64,000 nt of DNA from Reticulitermes speratus (GCA_021186555.1 JAJKFL010000007.1:27516677-27580676); one strand, 5' to 3'; positions 21,552 through 32,844 are shown, counted from the stretch's first letter. Translations and numbers: made by a program. Notes: a model not told the origin generated them from the letters alone.

Positions 21552-22677
21552 TGGGTTTTCACCCGGTGGCAGTAGTCCTTACACTAGTACACACAATACA
21601 AATGTTTTCACCCGGTGGCAGTAGTCCTTACACTAGTACACACAATACAAATGTTTTCACCCGGTGGCAGTAGTCCTTACACTAGTACACACAATACAAA
21701 TGTTTTCACCCGGTGGCAGTAGTCCTTACACTAGTACACACAATACAAATGTTTTCACCCGGTGGCAGTAGTCCTTACACTAGTACACACAATACAAATG
21801 TTTTCACCCGGTGGCAGTAGTCCTTACACTAGTACACACAACACAAATGTTTTCACCCGGTGGCAGTAGTCCTTACACTAGTACACACAATACAAATGTT
21901 TTCACCCGGTGGCAGTAGTCCTTACACTAGTACACACAATACAAATGTTTTCACCCGGTGGCAGTAGTCCTTACACTAGTACACACAATACAAATGTTTT
22001 CACCCGGTGGCAGTAGTCCTTACACTAGTACACACAATACAAATGTTTTCACCCGGTGGCAGTAGTCCTTACACTAGTACACACAATACAAATGTTTTCA
22101 CCCGGTGGCAGTAGTCCTTACACTAGTACACACAACACAAATGTTTTCACCCGGTGGCAGTAGTCCTTACACTAGTACACACAATACAAATGTTTTCACC
22201 CGGAGCAGTAGTCCTTACACTAGTACACACAATACAAATGTTTTCACCCGGTGGCAGTAGTCCTTACACTAGTACACACAACACAAATGTTTTCACCCGG
22301 TGGCAGTAGTCCTTACACTAGTACACACAATACAAATGTTTTCACCCGGAGCAGTAGTCCTTACACTAGTACATACAATACAAATGTTTTCACCCAGAGC
22401 AGTAGTCCTTACACTAGTACATACAATACAAATGTTTTCACCCGGTGGCAGTAGTCCTTACACTAGTACACACAATACAAATGTTTTCACCCGGAGCAGT
22501 AGTCCTTACACTAGTACACACAATACAAATGTTTTCATCCGGAGCAGTAGTCCTTACACTAGTACACACAATACAAATGTTTTCACCCGGTGGCAGTAGT
22601 CCTTACACTAGTACACACAATACAAATGTTTTCACCCGGTGGCAGTAGTCCTTACACTAGTACACACAATACAAATG
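21552..22677. repeat. 49-bp tandem minisatellite, about 23 copies
   Basis: Unit contains GTTTTCACCCGGTGGCAGTA, then GTCCTTACACTAGTACACAC. Most units are nearly identical. From about 22200 a 48-bp variant (CCCGGAGCAG instead of CCCGGTGGCAG) is interspersed with the 49-bp form. The high identity suggests recent expansion. The short open frames shared across units are artefacts of a 147-bp in-frame triple. Confidence 0.97.
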
Positions 22678-22739
22678 GACATATAATATACATAAAAATA
22701 ACAATACAAAACAAACTATACATAATTACAAAACAAAAT

Positions 22740-23060
22740 ACGTACAGTAAATACAAGTACACACATTACAAAAACATCCACACCTTACAAAAGCATCCAC
22801 TCCTTACAAAAGCATCCACACCTTACAAAAACATCCACACCTTACAAAAACATCCACACCTTACAAATACATCCACACCTTACAAAAACACCCATACACA
22901 TACAAAACAAAATACATACAGTAAATACAAGTACACATATTAGAACACCGAACACACATTACAAAAACATCCACACCTTACAAAGCATCCACACCTTACA
23001 AAAACATTCACACCTTACAAAAACATCCACACCTTACAAAAACATCCACACCTTACAAAA
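22740..23060. repeat. 19-bp minisatellite with a duplicated leader
   Basis: Blocks of ACACCTTACAAAAACATCC at about 22775-22885 and 22965-23057, each preceded by AATAC(G/A)TACAGTAAATACAAG at about 22738 and 22909. The two halves look like a segmental tandem duplication. Confidence 0.9.
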
Positions 23061-24733
23061 TCAAATATAAACTGATATAGCAGCAAACTGGCAATAGTTT
23101 TGCAATGTGGGATATTCAAAGAATGGCCAGAAAGAGAGGATTTTACTTGGTCACGAATTACTTAAGCCTACCTTCCTTATTTTGTGAATAAATAAGTAAA
23201 TAAATGAATACACTATGTATTTTCATGACCCAGTTTATCAGCTGTCAATAATTTTTTAAGTCATAGAAATCTGTTATGAAATTAACACTTTTAATTTTCT
23301 CCCGTTTGCAATACCAACATGGCGACTACCTACTGGCCAGTTGTAGGATTACTCCACGTCCCTATACACTTTCCTGAATTTATGCCTATAGATAAGGTAT
23401 GAAGGATCGATACATGGGCTTAAATGTATTCGCAGATAATAGAATCAGTGCTGCAGTAGGGTGTGTTTTGTATAAAGGAATAAAGATGATGAATTCGTCC
23501 AGTATTTTTATCTGACGTGGGTTTTTTGTTTCCGAGAAAGAGGAGGGAGATATGACATGGAAGAATGACAGATCGCGATACTGTAGAGTTTACTGAGGAT
23601 ATTGAAAAATGAAGGCGGAATCGCTTCTGGTTGCCCAGGGACCAATACATATCGCCCCCCTGCACGATATCTGTTTTCTTATAGGAATATACTCGTCCAT
23701 ACAACTCCCCTAGCATTTACTTTTATTGCCAAGTTCTGTAACAATCTATAGTTTCTGGGGCATCCTTTTTAACGGATAGCGTAAAGTGAACGCATAATGT
23801 GGAGTTAATTTTTGTGTCTGCCCCTCCGTACGAATGTATCATATCATAAACAAAGTAAAATATTTAAATTAAAATTTATAGTGGATATTTTTACTAATAC
23901 TTTTTTTTTTTACAGAATTTCAATTTGATTACTGTCGTTGAAGATAATTCTTATTTTACATTACGTTTGAATGGAATTTTGTAAAATTTCTCAGTGTCAG
24001 ATAATAATATTAGAATTGAATAGGACAAGTGGAACTTCGTTACGATTTATAAACATTCCTTGATTCGTATATCTTAATGGCACGCATTTAAGTAACACGT
24101 CTATTTCGTACACTTATACATTAAGGGCATGTGAAGTTTATTGCCAATAATTTCAAGTATTAAACTGGCATAATACAATGAATCACAATTCAATCACCGT
24201 CATTAAGTTTCCTCTACTAAAATTCTGTACGAGTTTCTCATCTCCCCTTGTAGGGTATGCTATTATTCCCGCCCATCTCATCACCTTTGGTCTAATCACC
24301 CGGCTGTGATTTGGCGAACAGTACATTTCATGCTGCTCCTTATTATCAGCCCTACAGATTTCTCAGCCTCCTGAATATTCCGCCTTTTTTTTGTACACAT
24401 GTTCCCCTTAACGCCCCATTCACAGACACTCTTAATGTTCTTACATACTTGGTATAAGTTAAGAGATCAAGCTTTACCTATATATATCTAGAACAGTAAG
24501 CAATATTATATTTCATATTTTCTTGCCTTCAAGCTTTTAGATACGAGACGGACATACAAAAGATTCCTTACTGAATGATTGTAAACATTTCTCAAATTTA
24601 AACAGCTCTTAATTTCCAATTTAATTTTGTTTAATTTTGTGACTAACACTCAAACTTAAATCTTCACTACAATATCCATAGTTGTAACTGAGATATGTTC
24701 TTGTTTCTACTCGCCACAGAATCCGTGTTAAAT
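23061..24733. other. Unannotated stretch
   Basis: AT-rich. Frames such as minus 23420-23716 (98 codons) show no domain. A possible decayed LINE piece on the minus strand near 24230-24380 is too weak to call. Confidence 0.45.
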
Positions 24734-24802
24734 TATCCAGATAATCAACTTTCAATTTCTTCAACCAAAGAATGCACCTTTTTATTTCCGTTCAATTCAC
24801 CC

Positions 24803-24837
24803 TGCATATGTTTCGGCCGTGACTCGGCCATCATCAG
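24803..24837 (-). ncRNA. Hammerhead motif, cleavage triplet mutated
   Basis: Minus strand: CUGAUGA, extra U, helix II GGCC / GGCC around GAGUCAC, GAAA, C-AUAU-G but then CA instead of UA. U16.1 is lost, so the A15.1-U16.1 pair cannot form. Helix I (ACCU / GGGU) is intact. Confidence 0.68.
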
Positions 24838-25030
24838 AGGTACGTTGATAAGTTCACTTCACTGTTCACTGCCCCATTTGGTATTATCACAACAGTTACA
24901 CTGTTTAAGGCTATTATTTACGTTGGCAATCACCAGTATACACAGTTTCTTCAAGTAGTGTCTTGAAATGTCTTGGTGTATAGCACTATAATGGGGCAGT
25001 GGACAGTGAAGTGAACTTATCAACGTACAT

Positions 25031-25065
25031 CTGATGATGGCCGAGTCACGGCCGAAACATGTGTA
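25031..25065 (+). ncRNA. Hammerhead ribozyme motif, complete core
   Basis: CTGATGA 25031-25037, extra T, helix II GGCC / GGCC around GAGTCAC, GAAA 25054-25057, C-AUGU-G and GUA at 25063-25065. The core is complete. Helix I is weakened relative to the sister arm (ACAU against GGGU). Confidence 0.72.
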
Positions 25066-25280
25066 GGGTGAATTGAACAGAAATAAAAAGGTGCATTCTT
25101 TGGTTGAAGAAATTGAAAGTTAATGTCAAGATGCACGGTGAACACAACGTGAAATTAATATCCAGATAATGTCGAATATAAATGTGATGATTGTCTGACA
25201 CACTGATGGCAAACAAATTAAAAGGAGAAAAGCATTTTGAAATTATTGTTACAGTTGGGTTAAATGTTTGTTGGAAGTCG

Positions 25281-25441
25281 AAGGGTGCACAAATCCCGGC
25301 GCCAGGTCGTCCAGGCGGCTAAGTTTGTTACGGTGGCGCCTAATATTTGTGCGTCCTCAGTATGGAAGTCGCTTCATGTGCCTCTTCTAGCGCCAATAAT
25401 TTTGATTTTGCTCCTAGATTTTGGGGAACTTTGTGCATCCG
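25281..25441 (-). mobile_element. hAT-type MITE, degenerate copy
   Basis: Reversed relative of 28793-28953: GGTGCACAAATCCCGGCGCC at one end and GGGGAACTTTGTGCATCC at the other. No clear target duplication. The 61-codon frame at 25264-25449 is inside it and not coding. Confidence 0.65.
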
Positions 25442-26208
25442 TGGTTTAAGGAAACGTATATGAAGAGAGCATTTGCGTTTACATATTGGAAGATCAAAAT
25501 GGGCAGACAAGTCAGTTTCGAAAATAGTCAATAGGCGGCGACTAAACAATGAAAGAGAGAAAAATATGTTTTACCAGAGAAAGAAAAGGACTTTGGATGG
25601 ATCAGCAAAGTCAGCAGTGTGTTGCCAATATTAGAAGGCGGAATGGAGAACTTGTGGCAGAAATGGGGGCCTCAAAAGAGCGATCAAGTCATAAACTGGA
25701 AGAGCTGCCGATGACTTTGGACATGTATGTAACCCACTGACAAAGTGAAATTTTTGATCAGTGTCAAGTCCGGCGAGATGCGTATAGTGCCAGACATTTT
25801 GATGTACATTGCAAACAAGCGGAATATAGTGGACAGACATGACAGGTGTTTGGAAAATGGCGTTCGTCTTCATAATTGTGGCCCTTCAAACACAATTTAC
25901 CAATTCATTCAATAAAAAATCTTTTTTTTAAGAGAGAACTCTGCGAGGGAAAATTTCAGAGGTTGTTGTCATAAAGAGAAAATATAAAATAACAATTTCT
26001 TCCGAACGTAACTTTATGAAGCTCTGTATGTGTGTGGTTGTTAGTCTATGACTGTTTCATATTTCCTTCACTTGAATTTAATTTTATAACCCTTTGCTTG
26101 GCAAACTGTCATTTTATGACGGGTAAACACACTAATTATGTTACAATCTTGTCCTCTCTAGTCTGGTAACGTTACACAGCGTATACTTAACGCGATCTTA
26201 ATTTCAGT
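25442..26208. other. Unannotated stretch
   Basis: Nothing recognised. Overlapping short frames at 25549-25873 lack domains. Confidence 0.5.
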
Positions 26209-26335
26209 CTTCCGCCGCGATGTTGATGAAACTTGCGATCTTCTGGGGTATTACGCTGCGTCGTGTGGTAATTGTTTACCGACGTTTCGGGACAACGTAA
26301 TCGGTTCCATCTTCACGGGTCAAGAGTCCGAGTAG
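26209..26335 (-). mobile_element. P2 element, single arm
   Basis: Minus-strand P2: tail CTTCCGCCGCGATGTTGATG at the left, arm TTCTGGGGTATTACGCTGCG, then a hammerhead relic. The core reads GUGAAGA (C3 changed to G), helix II GGAAC...GUCCC, GAAACGUCGGUAA. The core change should inactivate it. No second arm. Confidence 0.65.
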
Positions 26336-26896
26336 GAAAGAAAGCCAGCCTATAACGTAGATTCTGGAAAGTACGGCGACGGTGATGCTGCATAGCGTGG
26401 TCTTCTGTTGCACTTTAAGACGGAGGTAGCAGGTTTCTTCAAAACTTTGATATTTGTTTGGAATATGACGCTGTGTACTCGGGTCATTTGTTATTCTACC
26501 CTGAAGTTTGTGGCAGCAGATTTCTCCGAAATATTTGTATCTACCAGACTACACTGTGTCACGTTCCATAAGACTGCGACCTTAATACTTACTGTCGTAT
26601 GAATGTCAAGTCTTAAAATAGTCTATACCTAGTTATGTCTATGTTGATGTCGCTACCAAGTTTTTGTAGGGAACTCTACAACTTAAGGCCACGTGCCATG
26701 TTTAGCATCTTCCAGGTATGCGCACAAGAGGTACGAGAAATCTTGTAGCTATCCCCCCCCCCTCTCTCTCTCTTATTCTACGTCGTTTTATGCTTTAAAC
26801 TCTCCATAAGTTAATATATCTTGTTTAGTGCTTTATACAACATTTACCATACATACATACGTTGTGTATTCCATAGTTCCAGTATTTAGTCAAAGT
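26336..26896. other. Unannotated stretch
   Basis: Contains a C run followed by (TC)n at 26753-26772. Nothing else recognised. Confidence 0.5.
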
Positions 26897-26904
26897 AACT
26901 GCAG

Positions 26905-27197
26905 ATTGTCGCCCTCGGTGGACTAGTGGTTAGCGTGCTCGCCACTGGACCCAAGATTCGCGGTTTCGATCCCGACCGAGGTCGATGGATTTTTAAGGTA
27001 TTTTTAATGTAGATTTACGGCATGTAAAAGAACCTTGAATAGAAATGTTTCGTAAGCAAAATTTAGCGGCCATTTCTCACCCAAGTCGACTGACATCAGG
27101 ATTGAGTAGAATTTGTGCGGTCAGTGGGCTGGTCACTCACTACATTAACGCACATGACCATAGAAACCTCCGCGTTGGAGCGACAGGGACCAACAAC
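26905..27197 (+). mobile_element. SINE family D, 8-bp target duplication, (CAA)n tail
   Basis: Head GTCGCCCTCGGTGGACTAGT, A-box region TAGTGGTTAGCGTGC, B box GGTTTCGATCCC near 26965. The body includes AGATTTACGGCATGTAAAAG, GGATTGAGTAGAATTTGTGC and GGGCTGGTCACTCACTAC. It ends CAACAACAAC. AACTGCAG flanks it at 26897-26904 and 27198-27205. The tRNA source is not determined. Confidence 0.9.
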
Positions 27198-27205
27198 AAC
27201 TGCAG

Positions 27206-27499
27206 GTTGCGGAGTGAGTTATACAAATACACTAAAAATACAGAAATACAAAATAAACAGTACGAAGTATTGTACGTATTTAGCATGCAGTATTAACATG
27301 TTACGCAGAAAGTCGTTATATACATCTGAAAATTTGACTATGAACTGAATAATAGGAGCTGATTTAAATTGAGCATTTTCATTCTTCAGACTTGTGAGTT
27401 TACATATTAAACTGTTCAGTATTTTGATGCCAGCGTAGTATGTAATTTTCTGAAAGCTTGAGGGCTTGGCAGTTGGTCTATGAAGATTATGTTTAATCC
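27206..27499. other. Unannotated spacer
   Basis: Nothing recognised. Confidence 0.4.
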
Positions 27500-27725
27500 A
27501 TTTAAGGCATGGGTCTGCTGCCGTTCGCTTTCTGGGATTGCAGGTTTGAATCCCGCCGGGGCATGGATGTCTAAGTGTTGTGCGTTGTCAGGTAGAGGTC
27601 TCTGCGACGGGCTGATCACTTGTCCAGATGAGTCCTACTGAGTGTGGTGTGTCTGAATGTGATCGTGAAGCCTCGGTAATGATGAGGCCCTGGTCTACTA
27701 AGGGCTGTCGGGCCATTGCGTGAAA
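27500..27725 (+). mobile_element. SINE family E, diverged copy
   Basis: Retains GGCATGGGTCTGC, B-box-like GGTTTGAATCCC (~27543), CGGGGCATGGATGTC, GTCAGGTAGAGGTCTCTGCG and GATCACTTGTCCAGATGAG. The 5' end is eroded. Confidence 0.75.
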
Positions 27726-28254
27726 AATTAATACTACGTAGGCCTACGGTTGAATTTTTTGGAATTTTTTTAGTTATTTACAATGGAGTTCATTAATGGG
27801 AATATGTATTTCCATGGAAGAGGTAAAATCTTTAGTCTGTTGAACAGGCCTCTACTTGAATTTCTAGGTTTTGCACCAACCATAATTCCAACAATGTTGT
27901 TTTTTAGAGTGAATATCTTTTCATTTTAAGAGGAATTACCCCCAAAACTATTCCACGTTTCCTTATGGAGTGAAACTAGGCAAGATAAATTGTTTTGAGA
28001 GTGTTTTATTTTATGCTATCTGTCTTAAACATCGAAAAATAAGGAACACCGAAGTGACTGGTTGTAATTAGCTTCGTGCCAATATGTGATGATAAAGTTT
28101 GTGTCACCAAAATTTGTGACGTAATAATTATCATTCCATCTTATTAGTTCGGCCCGGTATGATAAACTTCTGAAATTGGTAATCCTATCATTTGCTTCGT
28201 TCCTAATCTTCCCGAAAAAATGGCACACTTAAATAGGTATAGTAATGCCGTCGC
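27726..28254. other. Unannotated stretch
   Basis: Nothing recognised. Confidence 0.5.
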
Positions 28255-28440
28255 AAATCAGCGGCATTTCTCACAAGTCTCTGACTGCCTGCCAGATGGC
28301 TTGGCAGTCACATCAGGTTGAGTAAAACTGTGCGTCAGTGGGCTGGTCACCGCTACATCAACGCCGTGACCATAAAACCTTCGAAAGGAGCCCCCAATGC
28401 TCCGCGATTGGGCACACGGGGACTAACTAACTAACTAAAT
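28255..28440 (+). mobile_element. SINE family D, 5'-truncated copy
   Basis: Matches the 3' part of family D: TGACTGCCTGCCAGATGGC, CAGTGGGCTGGTCACCGC and GGGGACTAACTAACTAAC. The tRNA head is absent. The tail is (CTAA)n instead of (CAA)n. Confidence 0.85.
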
Positions 28441-28784
28441 AGGTCATTGCAATTTTCTTTCACATAACATCCGTTTCCTTCTTCACAGTATTTCGATGTT
28501 ACACAAATCGTGTAGTCGAGAATAACCAAGAATAAAGCACCAGACTCTTATTACAGTGAATTAACAGAGGCATTTGTGGTAAGACTAAGGAAATTTGCAA
28601 AGAACGCCTTTATAAAATGCTTCTATTGTTTCTAAAATCGGTGTTTTAACGTGGCCTCTCATTTTAAATTATGTTGATAATAGGCTGCGTTGTAACTAGG
28701 ATATTTGAAGTTGAAAGAGAGGAAGCAACTAGGTGCAGAGAATTAGGCCATTCGTAATTCTCAATGGGAACTTTCTAATATATA
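28441..28784. other. Unannotated spacer
   Basis: Nothing recognised. Confidence 0.4.
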
Positions 28785-28792
28785 CTCTTCAC

Positions 28793-28953
28793 CAGGGGTG
28801 CACAAAGTTCCAAAAAATTTAGGAACTATCTCAAAATTCTAGGCGCCAGAAAGGTGACATGAAGCAAGTGCCATGCTGGTGACTCACAAATATTGACGCC
28901 GCCTTAAAAAGTTTAGTTTCCAGGGCGTGGCGCCCGGGATTTGTGCACCCCTG
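28793..28953. mobile_element. hAT-type MITE, 161 bp
   Basis: Terminal inverted repeats CAGGGGTGCACAAA...TTTGTGCACCCCTG. The flanking octamers CTCTTCAC (28785-28792) and CTCTTCGT (28954-28961) match at six of eight positions, compatible with the 8-bp duplications of hAT elements. Non-autonomous. Related copy at 25281-25441. Confidence 0.8.
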
Positions 28954-28961
28954 CTCTTCGT

Positions 28962-29149
28962 CATAAGTCATTAGTTTGATCCAGTGGAGGAGGTTGCTAA
29001 TGGCGGTACCTGTAGCACGTATGTCAAATTATAAAGTCCATACGGAACATTACTGTAAATATCTGTAGCATATCTAGGCACAGATGGAAGGATGATATTA
29101 AAATGAATTTTAGATATCTTTATCGATGGCATCTTGTTGTGGTATATAA
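28962..29149. other. Spacer with a LINE L3 scrap
   Basis: ATCTAGGCACAGATGGAAGG at about 29070-29090, then GATATTAAAATG, resembles the L3 tail-coding segment at 6850 and 42527. Too short to be certain. Confidence 0.4.
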
Positions 29150-29325
29150 ACAGCAGAAAGAAAGTACAGACCGTCAGTCACAACTTTTTATCAGTTTTTA
29201 TTGCTTGCTACATGTTTCGACTAATTGACTGATGATGAGATTTCCAAAAGCCGAAACATGTAGCAAGCAATAAGAACTGATAAAATTTAAGCTTTGACTG
29301 ACGCTTTGTGCTTTCTTTCTGCTGG
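29150..29325. mobile_element. P4 foldback element
   Basis: Long inverted arms. Left (29151-29219) starts CAGCAGAAAGAAAGTACAGA; right (29252-29324), reversed, starts CAGCAGAAAGAAAGCACAAA. Both reach GCTTGCTACATGTTTCG at the hairpin centre. The arms differ from P1-P3. Confidence 0.75.
29229..29262 (+). ncRNA. Hammerhead-like motif with poor helix II (P4)
   Basis: CTGATGA at 29229-29235, GAAA at 29253-29256 and GUA at 29260-29262 are present, but helix II (TGAGATTTCCAAAAGCC) barely pairs and helix I does not. Likely a decayed copy. Confidence 0.4.
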
Positions 29326-30100
29326 ATTTTAGATAAATTAAATGCTGGTTTGTATGTGGCATTTAGCTGTCTCAGAACAGATATAGAACAGATAGAACAT
29401 ATGTATTAGTTGGGTTTTGTAAGCACGGTAATGAACCTTCAGATTTCATATAGGCAATTAATTTTTGACCTGATGTGTAACTCTAACATTCATCATGCAG
29501 GTATCTAGTTTCTCATGAAATAAATTTAAGTTATTTTAGTCCTAGTGGATTTAATTTCAGTATTGCTTTATAAACTGTTTGTTCCAGACTCGGAATTTAT
29601 AATACAGGGTATCGTCTTCTGACGTTATTCCGTATTACAGGGAGTGTGTTCTCTTTCTGTCTCTGGAGAGCGATGGAAGGAGCACTTACTGGCCTCTACA
29701 CCGCTCGAGATAAGATAAACTTTCACTGCCTTACGTTTTTGTTGATACAAGGCAAGGCTACTTTGCCGATGTAGCTAGGATTTAGCACCCCAGTGTCATG
29801 GTTTATCGCAACTGATTTCTCTCCTTTCGTCTATAAAGTGTTGGCAAGAACAAAAATAGAAGGAAAATATATCACCCGTCGTGTAGCGAGAAGCTCATCA
29901 GTTTACTTAGAATGAAACACGTACATACAAGAACATCTAGAAACGACCTAGATGTCTATTTTCTTTCAAACGTAATTATATAGGCTAGGCCTATATGGCG
30001 AAGGCGAGAGAGAAGTACACATTAACCATTTAAAACTCAGTGATCTCTTACTGTGCTTTGAACTGTTAAAAACTGCGTGATTTCAGGTTTAATCCGCGGT
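29326..30100. other. Unannotated stretch
   Basis: TACAGGGTATCGTCTTCTG near 29606 could be a lone mariner-type end but has no partner. Nothing else recognised. Confidence 0.45.
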
Positions 30101-30104
30101 GTGA

Positions 30105-30250
30105 ATGAGATCTAAGCTCTACTGGGATGTGACGCAGCATTGACTGGTAGTTACCGACGTTTCGGGAGAACATATCGGTCCAGATAGGTTGTCCCGAAAC
30201 CTAGGGCACTAACCAATAAACGCTGCGCAACATCTCAGAAGAGTTTAGAT
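30105..30250. mobile_element. P2 foldback element, hammerhead core lost
   Basis: Arms GAGATCTAAGCTCTACTGGG and, reversed, GAGATCTAAACTCTTCTGAG surround GACGTTTCGGGAGAAC and GTTGTCCCGAAACCTAGG. The CUGANGA segment is deleted or unrecognisable between them. Confidence 0.65.
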
Positions 30251-30289
30251 CTCGGTTAAAACTTGTTTTAACATTGAGAAACTCTGTGT

Positions 30290-30560
30290 TTGCGGCAGAG
30301 TGTTTATGTTTCGTATGGTTCTCAGAATAGATAAAGGTACCAATACAAATAAATGTAATAAAAATAAAAATTCGTTTTATACTTCACAGAAAACAGCCCG
30401 TGTCCGTTATAAAGACAGGTAGCTGTGGGCTGTTTAAGGAAATAATCTGTCCTTACTGTGAGAACTGTACGAAACACGTAAATACATTGTGTGGGAAAAA
30501 TGTGGAGTATTTTACTGTGAAACAGATGAAACCACTGGGGTTTTAAACTGTTAAAGCATT
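30290..30560 (+). repeat. Interspersed repeat family R, diverged
   Basis: AAATACATTGTGTGGGAAAA and AACCACTGGGGTTTTAAAC match the 5765 copy. The left part is rearranged. Confidence 0.45.
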
Positions 30561-31325
30561 TCGATTTTAAATGTAAAATAAAAATGTTAAAAGTACAACG
30601 TATACTGCAGGAGCGTGTCTTACAATTTGCTCCGGAAACTGAATTAAACTGAGTTGGTCATGCTGCAAGCGTTCCAGTGCAATCTAGTGTTATATGTTTG
30701 TACTACAACTTAATCTTTGATAATTATCGCTGGTTTACAAGGCGTTCCTTTTTCAGTACGTTACTTTCGGTGTCAAAAGTTTTACCCCACCCTTTTCCAC
30801 CTCTTGCCACATCAATTATTCATAACTATGCTTACAACCTAATGGAAGAGTGAATAAAATACGCCACTTGCCTCTTTTTTTTTTTTTGCATATTTCAGAG
30901 TTGCTGACTGTGAAAATAATCATACGGTATTACGAATTATTTGAATGAAATGTAAATTTTTAGCTGACAAAGATTTATTTTGTACCTTCAGTTTCTAAAT
31001 TACTAGTGAATAAATGAGTTAGTGCTTCAAACATTCAGAGTAATTTCTGTATGTATATTCATATCCACCCACGACATGCCGGAATAAACCGCCAGACTCA
31101 GTGCATAAATGGCTTAACGTTTTGTACGTTTGGCATTTCGGCGGTTGTGTTTACTCCGTATCCTAGCAAAGGTGCTACATTGGGGGGTTTCCTCAAGCGT
31201 TATTGACATTTCCTGTGACTGTCTTGTCCGGGCGTTGGGGTGAGACGAATTGCGTAACATAATGAACAGAGAAACTGATTTCGACTCTAACCCATTCATG
31301 TAATTACAAAATTAACAGTTTCTTA
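30561..31325. other. Unannotated stretch
   Basis: Nothing recognised. Confidence 0.5.
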
Positions 31326-31729
31326 CATTTTTTTTTCCTATGGCTCGACAGCCCTACGGGGCCTAGGCCTCCTCATTTTCGAGGTTTCGCGATCACACAC
31401 TTTAGACACACCACACTCGGTAGGATTCCTCTGGACGAGTGATCAGCCCGACGCAGAGACCTCTACGTGACAACACACAACACTCACAAAAGACAGACAT
31501 CCATGCAACCGGTGGGATTTTTTTTTTTGCCTGTCCGGGGTTTTTCCTCTTTGATCCATTTTTGTACTGTTTAAATCCTTCGTCCTTCATGTCACTTTAC
31601 GTTCCATGCTACCGTCCTTAGAACAAACACAACACAGACATCCATGCCCCCGGTGGTGTTCGAACCCACAATCCCAGCAAGCGAGCGGCCGTAGACCCAC
31701 GGCTTAGACCGCGCGGCCACTGGGATCGG
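31326..31729 (-). mobile_element. SINE family E split by a poly(A)-tailed insert
   Basis: Minus-strand family E from GCCGATCCCAGTGGCCGCGC (31729) to a T-run at 31326. The copy is interrupted at 31518-31633, and the sequence around the break is duplicated (see the insert). Without the insert it would align with the 19274 copy along its length. Confidence 0.9.
31518..31633 (-). mobile_element. 116-bp poly(A)-tailed retro-insert of unknown origin
   Basis: Lies inside SINE E. Starts (left) with 11 T, that is, a poly(A) tail on the minus strand. The flanks share ACAGACATCCATGC (31493-31506, 31634-31647), and the match extends to about 23 bp with two mismatches. This is the signature of target-primed reverse transcription. 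On the minus strand an ATG-started frame (MKDEGFKQYKNGSKRKNPGQ) runs into the poly(A). It could be the 3' end of a processed transcript, but I do not recognise the source. Confidence 0.7.
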
Positions 31730-32575
31730 CCTTCCAATCTTACTTTGTAAAACACGTAACTTCTATTTTACACTCCTTCGCTAGTATTATTAGTTTCCGG
31801 GATACAAAGCATGACGAACGAACTCTGAATTATATACAGACTTGAATAGGCTTTCTTGCTTGCTCCTACATATACCCATATATATCTCAATTGTCATGAA
31901 GATTACTGTCGTCTGGGATATGCCGCCGTGAAACTTGGTAGATATATATATACCAACAATTTGGGGGAATCTCTCTATGAAACAAATTGGCTTCACGTAA
32001 CAAGGGACAATAAACTTTATATTCATCGCCGTGAGAACCTCAGATACCTCAGATACCTCAGATACCTCAGATACCATACACGTAAAATATGTCTTCGTCC
32101 GGTTTCTATCTTAAAGCAGAATATCCTAAAATAATGAAACTGCAAAATTATCTTTAATAAACCTGTATTTCATGACTTTATCTCGTTGGGCCTGTTGGTA
32201 GGTTAATCTTTACTTTCTTATCTAATAAAATTAATAAAGGTACAAATAATAACAGGAAATTGTAACCTCTTAGAAGAAAAATGAAAATTCAGTGCTAGAG
32301 ACAGTGAGTTACTTAATGTCACTTATATTTCAGTCGTTAAATTAAATGCTACGTTAGTTTAACATCGAGATATTGTCATGAAGTATAGATGGGCAAATTG
32401 TACAGTTTTCAATTCTTTTACCTGTGATGAGATCATAAATTACATTTTTTATTATACAATATAATAAGTTACATTAAATGTGTATTGATTTAGTAACAGC
32501 CATGTGAACCAACACTTTTTTACGAGTGCGTGTTGTAATAAGTGTTCCCAAAATATATTGGTTAAAATTTTTACG
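31730..32575. other. Unannotated stretch with a 10-bp tandem
   Basis: CCTCAGATAC is repeated about four times at 32038-32077. Nothing else recognised. Confidence 0.5.
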
Positions 32576-32585
32576 TTAGATGTAA

Positions 32586-32844
32586 GAAAAACGGGATGGG
32601 CAGTCTGGGATTCGAATCGCGACAGGAGCGAGAGATTTTTCGCTTCGGAAAAACATCCAGACAGGTTATGGGGCCCATCCAACCTCCTATTAAATGGGTC
32701 CGGCGTTCTTTTCCGGGGCTAAAGCGGTCGGGACGTGAAGTTGACCCCCCCCCACCTCCATTTAGCGCCGTGGTTAAGAATGAGTGGGGATATTCCTCTA
32801 CTCCCACTATACGCCTTCTTGGCGTATACAGGGACAACTCTACT
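32586..32844 (+). mobile_element. SINE family B2 with 10-bp target duplication
   Basis: B box GGGATTCGAATCGCG near 32610, then GAGAGATTTTTCGCTTCGG, CATCCAGACAGGTTATGGGG, CATCCAACCTCCTATTAAAT, GGGACGTGAAGTTGACCC and ACGCCTTCTTGGCGTATACA. TTAGATGTAA flanks it at 32576-32585 and 32845-32854. The A box is not clear, so the head may be truncated. Confidence 0.88.

Larger units (their letters stand above)
24746..25158 (+). mobile_element. P1 foldback element, two hammerhead arms, 12-bp target duplication
   Basis: The exact duplication TATCCAGATAAT (24734-24745, 25159-25170) fixes a 413-bp element. The arms (24748-24845 and about 25020-25121) are near-perfect inverted copies from CTTTCAATTTCTTCAACC inward through a hammerhead each. 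The right side carries the one-sided P1 tail, ATGCACGGTGAACACAACG, running to the target duplication. This is the clearest copy for defining family P1. Confidence 0.88.

Noticed and set aside
21552..22677. CRISPR array
   Set aside because: The repeat units are directly adjacent with no unique spacers, and the context is eukaryotic.
26908..26985. Functional tRNA gene at the head of SINE D, and likewise the heads of the other SINEs
   Set aside because: A and B boxes are present, but acceptor and anticodon stems are not complete and a SINE body and tail follow.
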